Shown here piece by piece: positions 1 to 8,850 of a stretch of 64,000 nucleotides of DNA; position 1 is the stretch's first letter, and every line of letters starts with the position of its first letter. The translations under genes and the position numbers were made by a program. The notes beneath the pieces are model-generated. The model saw only the letters and a list, made by a program, of their open reading frames with translations. It ran no database searches and was not told where the DNA came from. Source of the stretch: Sulfurimicrobium sp. (lineage in GTDB: Bacteria; Pseudomonadota; Gammaproteobacteria; Burkholderiales; Sulfuricellaceae); assembly GCA_030652035.1 (NCBI GenBank), contig JAUSBJ010000035.1, forward strand, positions 310,001-374,000, given 5' to 3'.

Positions 1-861
1 GGGACCTGGCATCCACTCCATCATTAGCGCCATCAGATAAGACAGCTGTGGCGATAGATTGATGATTTTGCGGTTGTGGCCAGTCAGTTTGGCGACCAGT
101 TCGACCAACTCGCGCAAGGTATAAACCTTGGGGCCGCACAAATCATAACGCTGCCCAAATGTAGCCTGGTTATTGAGGCTTGCAACAAACGCCTGCGCCA
201 CGTCTTCCACAAAAACCGGCTGAAATTTTGCGTTCGGACCAGCCAGCGGCAGCACTGGAGCAATTTTCAGCAAACCGGCGAACATGTTGATGAAGCTGTC
301 CTCGCGCCCGAAAATCACGGAAGGCCGGAACACGGTCACAGCCAGTCCATAGCCATGCACGAATTTCGGTCCGTTGAGGTACCAGTTTTCATTTTCGCTG
401 TGCTGCATGCCAGCTTCGCGCACAATCGTCTCACCCAGCCCCTTGGAACGGAGATAGCCACTTGACGCATTGGGGTCGGCATTGAGCGCACTCATGTGCA
501 GCAGGCGCTTGACCCCCGAGGCGGCACAGGCATGAACAATTTTGCGCGGCAATTCCACATGGACTTCGTGAAAGTCCCCGCGCCGCGCCATGGGCTTATC
601 CACCCGGCTCGGCTTTTCCTCCCTCAATATGCCCACCAGATTGATCACGGCATCCATGCCAGAAAAATGGCGATTCAGCTCGGATGGATCAAAAATATTG
701 GCTTCCACCACTTCAACCTTGGGCAGAACAGAAACATTCTTGGCATGGTCGCGCTTGCTGGTCAGGACTCGAACCGCATATCCCGCCATTTCCAGCTTGT
801 TCACAAGATGAATGCCGACAAAACCTGCACCACCCAAGACACATACTTTCTTGATATTCAT
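1..861 (-). CDS. NAD(P)-dependent epimerase/dehydratase, NDUFA9-like (3' end outside window)
   Basis: Read directly from the minus strand; it is absent from the ORF track because its stop lies beyond base 1. The protein opens MNIKKVCVLGGAGFVG, a Rossmann fold with the GGxGFVG dinucleotide-binding motif of extended short-chain dehydrogenases. Later segments (VINLVGIL, RLLHMSAL, YLRSKGLGE) fit the atypical NDUFA9/complex-I-like epimerases, where a YxxxK motif is usually degenerate; here YLRSK keeps the Tyr and Lys. 287 codons are visible and the family is about 310-320 residues, so only a short C-terminus is missing. These proteins are common near cell-envelope or tRNA nucleotidyltransferase genes in betaproteobacteria; the substrate is unknown. 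The next gene on this strand is the lytic transglycosylase upstream, with about 140 bp between them. Confidence 0.85.
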   Translation of the reverse strand, partial: MNIKKVCVLGGAGFVGIHLVNKLEMAGYAVRVLTSKRDHAKNVSVLPKVEVVEANIFDPSELNRHFSGMDAVINLVGILREEKPSRVDKPMARRGDFHEVHVELPRKIVHACAASGVKRLLHMSALNADPNASSGYLRSKGLGETIVREAGMQHSENENWYLNGPKFVHGYGLAVTVFRPSVIFGREDSFINMFAGLLKIAPVLPLAGPNAKFQPVFVEDVAQAFVASLNNQATFGQRYDLCGPKVYTLRELVELVAKLTGHNRKIINLSPQLSYLMALMMEWMPGP

Positions 862-1004
862 AACGTATTTGTCGCTTTCTGTAGAAAATGTCTGATCTGC
901 TTAGTTCACCATAAGGTCACTAAAACCTCGCACCATTCGAAACAAAATATGCCCATAACCGTTTTTTATAAAGAAGATAATTCTAGCCTGATACCGCCCG
1001 CCCG

Positions 1005-2963
1005 TCACGGGTCACAGGAAGGGCTCCGCTCATCGGGGTTCTGACAATCGTTTTTTGCATCCTTGCCTGCAATTGTCCCTAAGCGCTGTCTCAAAGGCAC
1101 GATTTGGCGTCCAAAGCGATTTGCATAATAACTGGCATTGCTCATTACCTTCTGCACATAGCCACGGGTTTCCGTGAAAGGAATGGATTCCGTGTAAATC
1201 GCCCCCTCCAGCGCTTTCTCATCCTTCCAGCGTCGGGCTCGCGACGGTCCGGCATTGTAGGAGGCAGTGGCGAGCACCGGCTGGCCATCATTGGTGTCGA
1301 GCACATATCTCAGATAGTACGTGCCAAAGGAAATATTGGTATCGATCTGGTTGACCAGACTCTGACGGAAGTGCTTCATACCCATCCGGCTGGCAATCCA
1401 CTTGGCTGTAGCCGGCATCAACTGCATCAGGCCGGAGGCACCCACACTTGAGCGCGCGTGCTGCACAAAACGGCTTTCCTGACGAATCAGGCCATATATC
1501 CACGCCTCATCCAGTTCATGCTCTCGGGCATAAGCCTGCATCAAATCACGATGAGGTGCAGGGTAACGCAAGCTGAAATCATGCCGGGCGCGGGTTTTGT
1601 CGGCGGTATTGATGGCGCGATCAAGCCAGTTGTTGCGCTTTGCCAGTTCAGCTGCCGCCAGCAGTTGCTCATCGCCGAAATTGCGGGTCGACCACAGCCA
1701 TTCCCGGTTTGCCTCGGTTCTCTGGTCGAGCCGATAAAGCGCCAGCGCACGTTGAATACCGCGGATTTCCCTGATTTCCCTGATTTCATCTTCACTGGGC
1801 TCATAAGTGGAGGCAGGGTTACTGACGACCGCACCCAGTTCTTCGAGCGACAATTGACCATAAAAATTATGCTCCAGCGACAGGGGCGCCAGAATGGCAT
1901 TGGCAGCCGTTTTGTTTCCGATGCTCTTGAGCCCACGCGCCTTCCAATAACGCCACGCCCCCTGACTCTGCATCTCCTCCGGCATCGCTGCGATCCCGGA
2001 CAACACCTGCTGCCAGTCTTGAATCCGCAATGCAGCACGAACGCGCCAAGTCAACTGGAGTTCATTCATGGGCGTATCACCGGCCTCGCGGAACCATTGC
2101 AGAGCAATGGGATCATGCTTGCGCGCAGCGTGGAAAGCCATCTGACCCCACACATAACGCTGTTCCTCAGGGCTGAACTGTGTGCGTATCCGATCCCAGT
2201 ATGTTAGCGCGCTCATTGGCTGACTGCGGGCCAGGCGATAGATGGCGAACATGGCCAGTTCGCGTTCAGGCCGACCTTGTAGAGCAGCACTCCCGACATC
2301 AAGGAAACGTTGCGGATTCTCAGCCACCTTTTCCACTTCTCTTAAACCGGATTTTTGCGCCTCAGGCAAATCCAGGGCCGCCTGACGCGCCACGCTGACA
2401 TTTCCCAACTCAAGGGCAAGGCGAATGCGCGACCAGACGTCCTCGGTTTTCAACTCGCCTGCGGCGGTCATGGCTTCGAATACCGGCCTGCACGCTGCGG
2501 CAGACTCTGTCCCGCTCAACCACTTGCGCCGCCCCTCCTGAAACACGCCCGGGTCGTTGCGCTGCATCCGAGCCTGCAAGGCGAAGCAGGAAAGCTCGGC
2601 ATCATCATTACCGTCCAGCAAGGGATACTCTTCCAGAAAGAGCGCCCATTTCTGCTGCTGCCCCAACATCTTGAGCCAGTCGGCACGCAGGCGATCCGCA
2701 AGGTAGGAACCCGCATTCGCCGCAATATATCCACGGACTTCTGAAGGGCTGGCTTCTTTAAGCCGCATCAGAAGTTTGTAATACTCCAGATAGGGCGCCA
2801 ACACGTGATGCTCGAGGCGTTTTGCCGCCAAATTCAGGCGCGCTGCATCCCCCTTGCGGAATGCGTCACGCGCAGAAAGGAATTCATCATCCGCGCTGCC
2901 TGCGGCAGCATTCGCAAGAGAAAACAGCAACATGAAGAAAAACAGAAAAATGGATTTGAACAT
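1005..2963 (-). CDS. slt: soluble lytic murein transglycosylase (Slt70-like)
   Basis: Cleaves the MurNAc-GlcNAc bond of peptidoglycan with formation of 1,6-anhydro-MurNAc, in the periplasm. The ORF-track start lies 25 codons upstream, but the ATG at 2963 begins a clear signal peptide (MFKSIFLFFFMLLFSLANA), so I place the start there (652 aa, normal for the family). A long alpha-helical N-terminal part (about residues 25-450) is the superhelical U-domain. The C-terminal goose-type SLT domain (about 470-620) carries RQESRF with the catalytic Glu, then GLMQLMPATA and ASYNAGP, all hallmark motifs. It lies just upstream of the epimerase gene on the same strand. No odd features. Confidence 0.92.
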   Translation of the reverse strand: MFKSIFLFFFMLLFSLANAAAGSADDEFLSARDAFRKGDAARLNLAAKRLEHHVLAPYLEYYKLLMRLKEASPSEVRGYIAANAGSYLADRLRADWLKMLGQQQKWALFLEEYPLLDGNDDAELSCFALQARMQRNDPGVFQEGRRKWLSGTESAAACRPVFEAMTAAGELKTEDVWSRIRLALELGNVSVARQAALDLPEAQKSGLREVEKVAENPQRFLDVGSAALQGRPERELAMFAIYRLARSQPMSALTYWDRIRTQFSPEEQRYVWGQMAFHAARKHDPIALQWFREAGDTPMNELQLTWRVRAALRIQDWQQVLSGIAAMPEEMQSQGAWRYWKARGLKSIGNKTAANAILAPLSLEHNFYGQLSLEELGAVVSNPASTYEPSEDEIREIREIRGIQRALALYRLDQRTEANREWLWSTRNFGDEQLLAAAELAKRNNWLDRAINTADKTRARHDFSLRYPAPHRDLMQAYAREHELDEAWIYGLIRQESRFVQHARSSVGASGLMQLMPATAKWIASRMGMKHFRQSLVNQIDTNISFGTYYLRYVLDTNDGQPVLATASYNAGPSRARRWKDEKALEGAIYTESIPFTETRGYVQKVMSNASYYANRFGRQIVPLRQRLGTIAGKDAKNDCQNPDERSPSCDP

Positions 2964-3093
2964 CGCGGAATACCTACATCCTGGCACTGCTGCGCCACGG
3001 GCGCATGAGGGTAAACTACTGCACTTGGAGGATAGCACGGAGCCATGGCTGCCAAATACAACGGGGCGGAATAGAAGTTACAACACGCTGGGT

Positions 3094-3260
3094 CTAGTGG
3101 TCTGCTTCGCAAATGCCGGAACATGAAAACGCGTCTTCCGGCCCCTGGCGGCGTTGCTCATCCTCGCAATAGGCGTGGCTATTGCTGCGGTTCGCGCCTT
3201 GCCACAGACCAGAATCCATCGTTTTCATCATGTTCCTTGATTTACGAAGCAGACCACTAG
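3094..3260. mobile_element. MITE-like inverted-repeat element, 167 bp, with CTAG ends
   Basis: Bases 3094-3109 (CTAGTGGTCTGCTTCG) are the exact reverse complement of 3245-3260. The similarity continues inward: both arms carry GGAACATG and AAAACG, with a few mismatches and one 3-base indel, so the arms are about 40 bp each. The centre contains a further small hairpin (GCAATAG...CTATTGC) and no ORF of substance. CTAG at each end could be a 4-bp target duplication of the YTAR type used by some IS5-family elements, or simply part of the repeat. The right-hand CTAG contains the queD stop codon. Calling it a mobile element is inference; the inverted repeat itself is directly visible. Confidence 0.65.
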
Positions 3261-3697
3261 CGCCTTGCATCCGCCCAGTTATTCGGGGTTTCATACAAGC
3301 GCACCTGCTCCAACCGAAGCTGGTTGGCATAACGATCGATATAGGCGGCATCAAGCAACTGAAATGCCACAGCAGCAAGATTTTCTGCTGTGGGCACCAC
3401 GTCCAGCACCACCGTCTTGTGCCCGGGCAATGTTGCCAGAAAAGCCACTACTTCAGCATCGCCCCGGTAGGCCAGAAAAGCATGATCCCACTGATTGACC
3501 ACCACTTCCTGAGCGATGGATTTGACCTCGGTAAAATCCATCACCATGCCCTGCTCGGATGCGCCCTCGGTAGCAATAATCTGCCCAGACAGGGTGATCT
3601 CTATTGCATAACGATGGCCATGAAGGTGGCGGCACTGACTGTTGTGGTTTGGGATACGGTGGCCGGCATCGAACTCCAGCCTGCGGGTAATCAGCAT
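3257..3697 (-). CDS. queD: 6-carboxy-5,6,7,8-tetrahydropterin synthase (QueD/PTPS family)
   Basis: QueD converts 7,8-dihydroneopterin triphosphate into 6-carboxytetrahydropterin, the second step towards queuosine and other deazapurines. The 146-aa protein has the PTPS zinc ligands: a His in FDAGHRI and the HLHGH pair. It also has MVMDFTEVK, WDHAFL with the catalytic Asp-His, and a C-terminal RLYETPNNWAD with the substrate-anchoring Glu. The ATG at 3697 is the only sensible start. The gene is divergent from a radical SAM gene with about 77 bp between them. Its stop codon TAG falls in the CTAG end of the adjacent inverted-repeat element, so the last two residues (RR) may be altered by the insertion; the catalytic fold is complete. 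Confidence 0.92.
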   Translation of the reverse strand: MLITRRLEFDAGHRIPNHNSQCRHLHGHRYAIEITLSGQIIATEGASEQGMVMDFTEVKSIAQEVVVNQWDHAFLAYRGDAEVVAFLATLPGHKTVVLDVVPTAENLAAVAFQLLDAAYIDRYANQLRLEQVRLYETPNNWADARR

Positions 3698-3705
3698 GAA
3701 ATAGT

Positions 3706-3724
3706 GCGCTCAAAAAGTGAGCGC
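3706..3724. promoter_or_regulatory. perfect 7-bp inverted repeat between queD and the radical SAM gene
   Basis: GCGCTCA-aaaag-TGAGCGC lies 8 bases upstream of the queD start codon and about 50 bases upstream of the radical SAM start. It could be an operator shared by both divergent genes or a 5'-UTR hairpin of queD. No known regulator consensus is recognised. Confidence 0.4.
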
Positions 3725-3774
3725 TGATTATAGCATTCTTGCCCGATGCGTCGTTCAGTGGTTCAATCGGCCCC

Positions 3775-4635
3775 ATGACCCAGCGTTCAATACCGCTCAG
3801 CACGCACGACCACAGCCGCGACAGCGCCGGGCTGACCTACGTTTACCCGGTCATTTCGCGCCGGGCCGGAGGCATATCCATAGGCATCAACCTGAATACC
3901 AACAACGCCTGCAACTGGCGCTGTATTTATTGCCAAGTGCCGGACTTGAGGCGCGGCAGTGCCCCACCGGTTGACTTGGCATTGCTGGAAAAGGAATTAC
4001 GTCATTTTTTGCATGAACTGCTGCACGGCAGCTTCATGACTGAGCACGTCGCGCCGGAAACAAGACGCCTGAACGACATTGCGCTTTCCGGCAATGGCGA
4101 GCCCACCAGCGCCGCTGAGTTCGAGCAGGTTATCGAACTGGTCGGACGAATTCTGGATGACTTCAGGCTAACTGGTCACATCAAATTGGTTTTGATCACG
4201 AATGGCAGCCTGATGCACCGACCGAACGTGCGCAGGGGACTCAAGAAAATGGCCCGCCTGAATGGGGAAGTGTGGTTCAAACTGGACAGCGCCACAGCAG
4301 AAGGCCGGCTACGAATCAACCATAGCCGCCAAAAACTGGAAACCGTCATAAGCAACCTGCGCACAGCGGCCAGCCTATGCCCCACCTGGATTCAGACCGC
4401 AGTTTTCGCGCTCGATGGGCAAGTACCAGATACCAGCGAACGAGAAGCCTACCTGGCCTTTCTGTCACACTGCCTGGATCGCGGCATCCCCTTGCGGGGT
4501 GTACTACTGTATGGCTTGGCGCGCCCATCCATGCAGCCGGAAGCCCCGCGCCTGACACACCTGCCCCAAGCCTGGATTGACGCTTTTACAGCAGACATCC
4601 GGGCACTGGGGCTAGAGACAAAAAGCAGCGCTTAG
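3775..4635 (+). CDS. radical SAM protein of unassigned function
   Basis: 286 aa from the ATG at 3775; the track start is a TTG 12 codons upstream with no visible ribosome site. The motif CNWRCIYC (C-x3-C-x2-C) near residue 50 binds the 4Fe-4S cluster that cleaves S-adenosylmethionine. LSGNGEPTS is the GGEP-like SAM-binding strand, and LITNGSL follows as in the TIM-barrel core. The family resembles COG0731-type Fe-S oxidoreductases. It is divergent from queD, which suggests but does not prove a role in modified-nucleoside metabolism; it does not look like QueE, which is shorter. There is no C-terminal SPASM-type cysteine cluster. Its stop overlaps the stop of the convergent XRE gene by 3 bases. 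Confidence 0.8.
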   Translation: MTQRSIPLSTHDHSRDSAGLTYVYPVISRRAGGISIGINLNTNNACNWRCIYCQVPDLRRGSAPPVDLALLEKELRHFLHELLHGSFMTEHVAPETRRLNDIALSGNGEPTSAAEFEQVIELVGRILDDFRLTGHIKLVLITNGSLMHRPNVRRGLKKMARLNGEVWFKLDSATAEGRLRINHSRQKLETVISNLRTAASLCPTWIQTAVFALDGQVPDTSEREAYLAFLSHCLDRGIPLRGVLLYGLARPSMQPEAPRLTHLPQAWIDAFTADIRALGLETKSSA

Positions 4636-4937
4636 TGCACATCCCCACTCTTGTGGGTAGAGCGCACAGCCTTCTTCATGCTCTTGTAAAGATCAGCATG
4701 AGATTGCTTCATGTACTCTACGATCTCGAAGTCTTCGCGTCGCACTTTGGTGAGATCAACATGCTCCATATGCACCAGGCGCAATAATTCGCGCACCGGT
4801 TTGGGCATATCCCGCCCACTCTCATAGCGCGACCCGCCGCTTTGAGTCACACCAATTTTAGTCCAGAATTCCTGCTGATTCATACCCAGTTTGCGCCGGA
4901 TTTCGCGGGGATTTGCAATCTTGTCAAAAAGTTTCAT
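4632..4937 (-). CDS. small XRE-family helix-turn-helix regulator
   Basis: 101 aa. Residues 10-55 form an XRE/Cro-type HTH: an IRRKLGMNQQEF helix, a turn, then a recognition helix around TQSGGSRYESGR, followed by PVRELLRLVH. The C-terminal 40 residues are charged and helical and may mediate dimerisation. The start ATG at 4937 follows an AT-rich leader shared with lysC, which is transcribed the other way. There is no partner toxin beside it, so a toxin-antitoxin role is not supported. Target unknown; an 18-bp palindrome in the shared upstream region is a candidate binding site. Confidence 0.75.
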   Translation of the reverse strand: MKLFDKIANPREIRRKLGMNQQEFWTKIGVTQSGGSRYESGRDMPKPVRELLRLVHMEHVDLTKVRREDFEIVEYMKQSHADLYKSMKKAVRSTHKSGDVH

Positions 4938-5081
4938 GGCTCCACACCTATATTAATCAACTGATTTAGAATGAATTATTTAAGCAACATCGAAAATGAC
5001 ATAAAGATATTACCACAGAATAATGGTTTCCCCTATAGACATTTCAATATTTTTCGTGGAAGCAGTTGCCTGTTTACCCCC

Positions 5082-5099
5082 TTTCCCCGCCCGGGGAAA
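5082..5099. promoter_or_regulatory. 18-bp palindrome upstream of lysC
   Basis: TTTCCCCG-CC-CGGGGAAA, a perfect 8-bp inverted repeat with a 2-bp centre, lies 64 bases before lysC and 145 bases before the divergent XRE gene. It has no T-run on either strand, so it is unlikely to be a terminator. It may be an operator for a dimeric regulator. Confidence 0.4.
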
Positions 5100-5163
5100 A
5101 CACTAAGCCTCTCGTGTTATGTAAGCAATTAAGCTAGAATTCCTAATTTTTGCAGAGCTAGCG

Positions 5164-6405
5164 ATGGCATTAATTGTACAAAAATATGGCGGCACTTCTG
5201 TCGGCGATCCCGAACGGATCAAAAATGTCGCTCGCCGCATCGCCCGATTCCACGGCCAGGGACATCAAATCGTAGTTGCAGTATCCGCCATGAGCGGTGA
5301 AACCAACCGCCTCATCGCCCTTGCCAAGTCAGTTCAGGCCCATCCTGACCCGCGCGAACTGGACGTCATGGTTTCGACTGGAGAGCAAGTCACCATCGCC
5401 CTTCTCGCCATGGCCCTCAAGGAACTCGGCCTCAAGGCCAAAAGCTATACCGGCGCGCAAGTCCGCATCGTGACCGATAACGCCCACACCAAAGCGCGCA
5501 TCCTTTCCATCGACGAGAGCAGCATCCGCGCCGACCTCAACGACGGACAAGTCGTCGTCGTCGCCGGGTTCCAGGGTGTGGATGAAAACGGCAACATCAC
5601 CACGCTGGGCCGCGGCGGATCGGACACTACCGGTGTTGCACTGGCTGCTGCGCTCAAGGCAGACGAATGCCAGATATATACCGATGTGGACGGCGTTTAC
5701 ACCACCGACCCGCGCATCGTGCCTGAGGCGCGCCGCCTGGAAACCATTACCTTTGAAGAGATGCTTGAACTGGCCAGTCTGGGCTCCAAGGTATTGCAGA
5801 TCCGCTCGGTTGAATTCGCGGGAAAATACAAAGTAAAACTGCGTGTCCTGTCCAGCTTCGACGAGGGCGGCGACGGCACGCTGATCACATTTGAGGATGA
5901 CGACAACATGGAAAAAGCAATTATTTCGGGCATCGCCTTCAACCGTGACGAAGCCAAGATTACCGTGCTGGGCGCGCCAGACAAACCGGGTATCGCCTAT
6001 CAGATCCTGGGCCCGGTAGCTGAAGCCAATATTGATGTGGACATGATCATCCAGAACGTCGGCGCAGATGGCAGCACCGACTTTACCTTTACCGTACACC
6101 GCAACGAGTATGCCAAGGCTATCGGCATTCTGAAGAATGTTCAGGCTCACATCGGCGCACGCGAAGTTAGCGGCGACGACAAAATTGCCAAGGTTTCAGT
6201 GGTAGGTGTCGGCATGCGTTCGCACGTTGGCATTGCCAGCACCATGTTCCGCACCCTGGCCGAGGAAGGTATTAATATCCAGATGATCTCCACTTCAGAA
6301 ATCAAGATTTCGGTAGTCATTGACGAGAAATACCTGGAGCTGGCGGTGCGCGTTCTGCACAAGGCATTCAACCTCGAACAGAGCGGCTCTCCACTTCTGG
6401 CGTAG
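5164..6405 (+). CDS. lysC: aspartate kinase (aspartokinase)
   Basis: Phosphorylates L-aspartate, the first step towards lysine, diaminopimelate, threonine and methionine. 413 aa. The N-terminal amino-acid kinase domain begins LIVQKYGGTSVGD (ATP/aspartate site), with VSAMSGETNRL, GRGGSDTTGVALAAAL and YTDVDGVYTTDPR. Two ACT domains follow from about residue 265 (ITVLGAPDKPGIA, then VSVVGVGMRSHVG), the feedback-inhibition module. The length and ACT pair fit the monofunctional LysC of beta- and alphaproteobacteria, in which an internal beta-subunit start is often used. It is transcribed alone and closed by a strong terminator; dapB in this window acts further along the same pathway. Confidence 0.97.
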   Translation: MALIVQKYGGTSVGDPERIKNVARRIARFHGQGHQIVVAVSAMSGETNRLIALAKSVQAHPDPRELDVMVSTGEQVTIALLAMALKELGLKAKSYTGAQVRIVTDNAHTKARILSIDESSIRADLNDGQVVVVAGFQGVDENGNITTLGRGGSDTTGVALAAALKADECQIYTDVDGVYTTDPRIVPEARRLETITFEEMLELASLGSKVLQIRSVEFAGKYKVKLRVLSSFDEGGDGTLITFEDDDNMEKAIISGIAFNRDEAKITVLGAPDKPGIAYQILGPVAEANIDVDMIIQNVGADGSTDFTFTVHRNEYAKAIGILKNVQAHIGAREVSGDDKIAKVSVVGVGMRSHVGIASTMFRTLAEEGINIQMISTSEIKISVVIDEKYLELAVRVLHKAFNLEQSGSPLLA

Positions 6406-6425
6406 GGCTGGCCCCATACTCGAAG

Positions 6426-6450
6426 AGGGGCTTCGCGCCCCTTCTTTTTT
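6426..6450 (+). terminator. rho-independent terminator of lysC
   Basis: AGGGGC-ttcgc-GCCCCT stem followed by TCTTTTTT, 20 bases after the lysC stop. Confidence 0.88.
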
Positions 6451-6500
6451 GCGCGCCACCTCTGTATTATGAAATTCGTTAACCAGACATCACTCTGCCC

Positions 6501-7466
6501 ATGAAAACCATTTTTCTCGATTTTGAACAGCCAATCGCTGAGCTAGAATCAAAGATCGAAGAACTGCAAAATGTTCACGACGATTCCGATCTGGATATTT
6601 CGGAAGACATTGCCCGTCTGAACAAAAAAAGCCAGACACTCACCAAGGAAATCTACAGCAAACTTGGCGCGTGGCAAATTTCCCAGGTGGCACGCCACGC
6701 CCAGCGCCCCTACACGCTGGATTACCTGCAGAATATCTTTACCGACTTTGAAGAGTTACATGGCGACCGCGCCTACGCCGACGACCCGGCGATCGTCGGC
6801 GGATTAGCACGTTTCGACGGCCAATCGGTCATGGTGATTGGCCACCAGAAAGGTCGTGACACCAAGGAAAAGATTTACCGCAACTTTGGCATGCCCCGCC
6901 CAGAAGGTTACCGCAAGGCGCTACGCCTGATGCGCATGGCGGAGAAATTCGGCATCCCGGTGATGACCTTCATCGACACCCCTGGCGCCTACCCAGGCAT
7001 TGGCGCCGAAGAACGCGGACAATCCGAGGCCATCGCACGCAACCTCTACGTCATGTCTGAACTGCGCACGCCAATCATCTGCACCATCATTGGCGAGGGC
7101 GGTTCCGGCGGCGCCTTGGCGATCGGCGTGGGCGACGTCACCCTGATGTTGCAATATTCAAGCTACTCCGTCATTTCCCCAGAAGGATGCGCATCGATCC
7201 TGTGGAAGAGCGCAGACAAGGCACCCCAGGCAGCCGAAACGCTGGGCATCACCGCCAACCGTCTCAAATCCCTGGGCTTGATCGACAAGATTGTCAGTGA
7301 ACCCATCGGCGGCGCGCACCGCGACCCGGATGCCATGATGCAAACCCTCAGAAAAGCGCTGCAGGACAGCATGAACCTGATCCAGGAAAATCCGTCCCTG
7401 GATGAATTGCTGAAAGCCCGCTACCAGCGACTCATGAGCTATGGCAAGTTCAAAGAAACTGCCTGA
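6501..7466 (+). CDS. accA: acetyl-CoA carboxylase carboxyltransferase subunit alpha
   Basis: Alpha subunit of the carboxyltransferase that moves the carboxyl group from carboxybiotin to acetyl-CoA to make malonyl-CoA for fatty-acid synthesis; works as an alpha2beta2 complex with AccD in the cytosol. 321 aa, the standard length. It opens [16 protein letters not shown], the conserved N-terminal helix. The crotonase-like core has [49 protein letters not shown] and [15 protein letters not shown], the last forming the oxyanion and CoA site. Its 3' end overlaps tilS by 26 bases, the accA-tilS order seen in many betaproteobacteria. Confidence 0.97.
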   Translation: MKTIFLDFEQPIAELESKIEELQNVHDDSDLDISEDIARLNKKSQTLTKEIYSKLGAWQISQVARHAQRPYTLDYLQNIFTDFEELHGDRAYADDPAIVGGLARFDGQSVMVIGHQKGRDTKEKIYRNFGMPRPEGYRKALRLMRMAEKFGIPVMTFIDTPGAYPGIGAEERGQSEAIARNLYVMSELRTPIICTIIGEGGSGGALAIGVGDVTLMLQYSSYSVISPEGCASILWKSADKAPQAAETLGITANRLKSLGLIDKIVSEPIGGAHRDPDAMMQTLRKALQDSMNLIQENPSLDELLKARYQRLMSYGKFKETA

Positions 7467-8784
7467 AAACCTCGTCACTCAAGTTGCACTCGTATTAAGC
7501 CAGCGAGTCCGCCCAGGACAACACCTCGCACTAGGCCTTTCCGGCGGCCTCGACTCTGTCGTTCTGCTTGACCTGCTGGCACAGCTTCGGCCAACCCTGC
7601 AATTTCGACTTTCCGCCATCCACATCAACCACCAGCTCAGCCCCCATGCCGGAGACTGGGCCGACTTTTGTTCCACGCTTTGCCAGTCTTTCGCAGTTCC
7701 ACTGGATATCACCGTTGTACAGGTTCCCTTCCAGCCGGGCGACAGCCTGGAAGCGGTCGCCCGTACCGTGCGCCACGAGGCATTGGCACGCCACTCTGCG
7801 GATCATATCGTACTGGCCCACCATCTCGACGATCAGGCGGAAACCCTGCTGTTGCAACTCCTGCGCGGCTGCGGCGTGGATGGCGCCAGCGCCATGGCCG
7901 AACAGGGCGGCCGTCTACTGCGTCCACTCCTGAAAGCATCTCGCGCCCAGCTCGAGCAGCATGCCCGCCAGCGCGGCTTGAACTGGGTGGAGGACGAAAG
8001 TAATCTGGATACCCGCTTTGACCGCAACTTTATGCGCCACAGCTTATTGCCCGTGCTGGCGGAACGTTTCCCCGCCTATCGCGAAACCCTCCTGCGCGCC
8101 AGCCGTAACTTCTCCGAAAGCGCACAGTTGCAGGAAGAGCTGGCCCGCCACGATGCAGCCGGTGCCATACAGGATAGAAAGCTGTCTGTTCAGGCACTAG
8201 CGCGCCTTTCGTTACCGCGCGCCAAGAATCTGCTGCGCCATTTCCTGAAACTGCATGGCATCGCCGCGCCCAGTTCGACACGCCTGGAAGACATGCTGCA
8301 TCAATTGCTCAGCGCAAGGCAGGATGCACAAATCAGAATCCCGCTCGGACCAGTCGAACTCCGTCGCTTTCTCGGTCAAGCCTGGGTAATTCATCCGACC
8401 TTAAACTTGCCGGACCGCAGCCTTAGGCGGGCCTGGCAGGGCGAGAAAGAGCTCACACTAAATGAACTGGGAGGCACTTTGATTCTCTGGCCGGTTCATG
8501 GCCAGGGCATCAGTCGCGCACGACTGGAACAAGCACCGGTCACTCTGCGCCTGCGGCATGGCGGTGAGCGCCTGCAGCCTGATTGCCTGCGGCCTCGGCG
8601 AAGCCTGAAGAACCTTTTTCAGGAAACCGGAATCCCGCCCTGGATGCGCCAGACACTACCCTTGCTTTTCAGCGGGGAGCACATGGCTGCCGGACTGGGA
8701 ATAGGGATAGACTGCGCATATCAGGCACACCCTGACGAGCCGGGCATCATGCTTGAATGGAAATCGAACGGCAGCCTTGATTAG
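7441..8784 (+). CDS. tilS: tRNA(Ile)-lysidine synthase
   Basis: Converts C34 of tRNA-Ile(CAU) to lysidine with ATP and lysine, changing both its charging identity and its codon recognition from AUG to AUA. 447 aa. The N-terminal PP-loop ATPase carries [13 protein letters not shown] near residue 30, and [16 protein letters not shown] forms the second conserved block. C-terminal TilS substrate-binding and tRNA-recognition domains follow ([12 protein letters not shown], then [16 protein letters not shown]). The ATG at 7441 gives the usual spacing from the start to the SGGxDS loop, and the 26-base overlap with accA suggests coupled translation. Downstream is a weak CCCGAT/ATCGGG stem (8795-8809) without a T-run. 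Confidence 0.95.
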   Translation: MASSKKLPENLVTQVALVLSQRVRPGQHLALGLSGGLDSVVLLDLLAQLRPTLQFRLSAIHINHQLSPHAGDWADFCSTLCQSFAVPLDITVVQVPFQPGDSLEAVARTVRHEALARHSADHIVLAHHLDDQAETLLLQLLRGCGVDGASAMAEQGGRLLRPLLKASRAQLEQHARQRGLNWVEDESNLDTRFDRNFMRHSLLPVLAERFPAYRETLLRASRNFSESAQLQEELARHDAAGAIQDRKLSVQALARLSLPRAKNLLRHFLKLHGIAAPSSTRLEDMLHQLLSARQDAQIRIPLGPVELRRFLGQAWVIHPTLNLPDRSLRRAWQGEKELTLNELGGTLILWPVHGQGISRARLEQAPVTLRLRHGGERLQPDCLRPRRSLKNLFQETGIPPWMRQTLPLLFSGEHMAAGLGIGIDCAYQAHPDEPGIMLEWKSNGSLD

Positions 8785-8850
8785 AGCAGGGCATCCCGAT
8801 AACATCGGGCGAATACGTTGATACCACATAGACAGGCTCAGGAGAATAAA

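Noticed and set aside
496-1044. 182-aa plus-strand ORF
   Set aside because: Antisense to the epimerase gene, whose Rossmann motif is clear on the minus strand.
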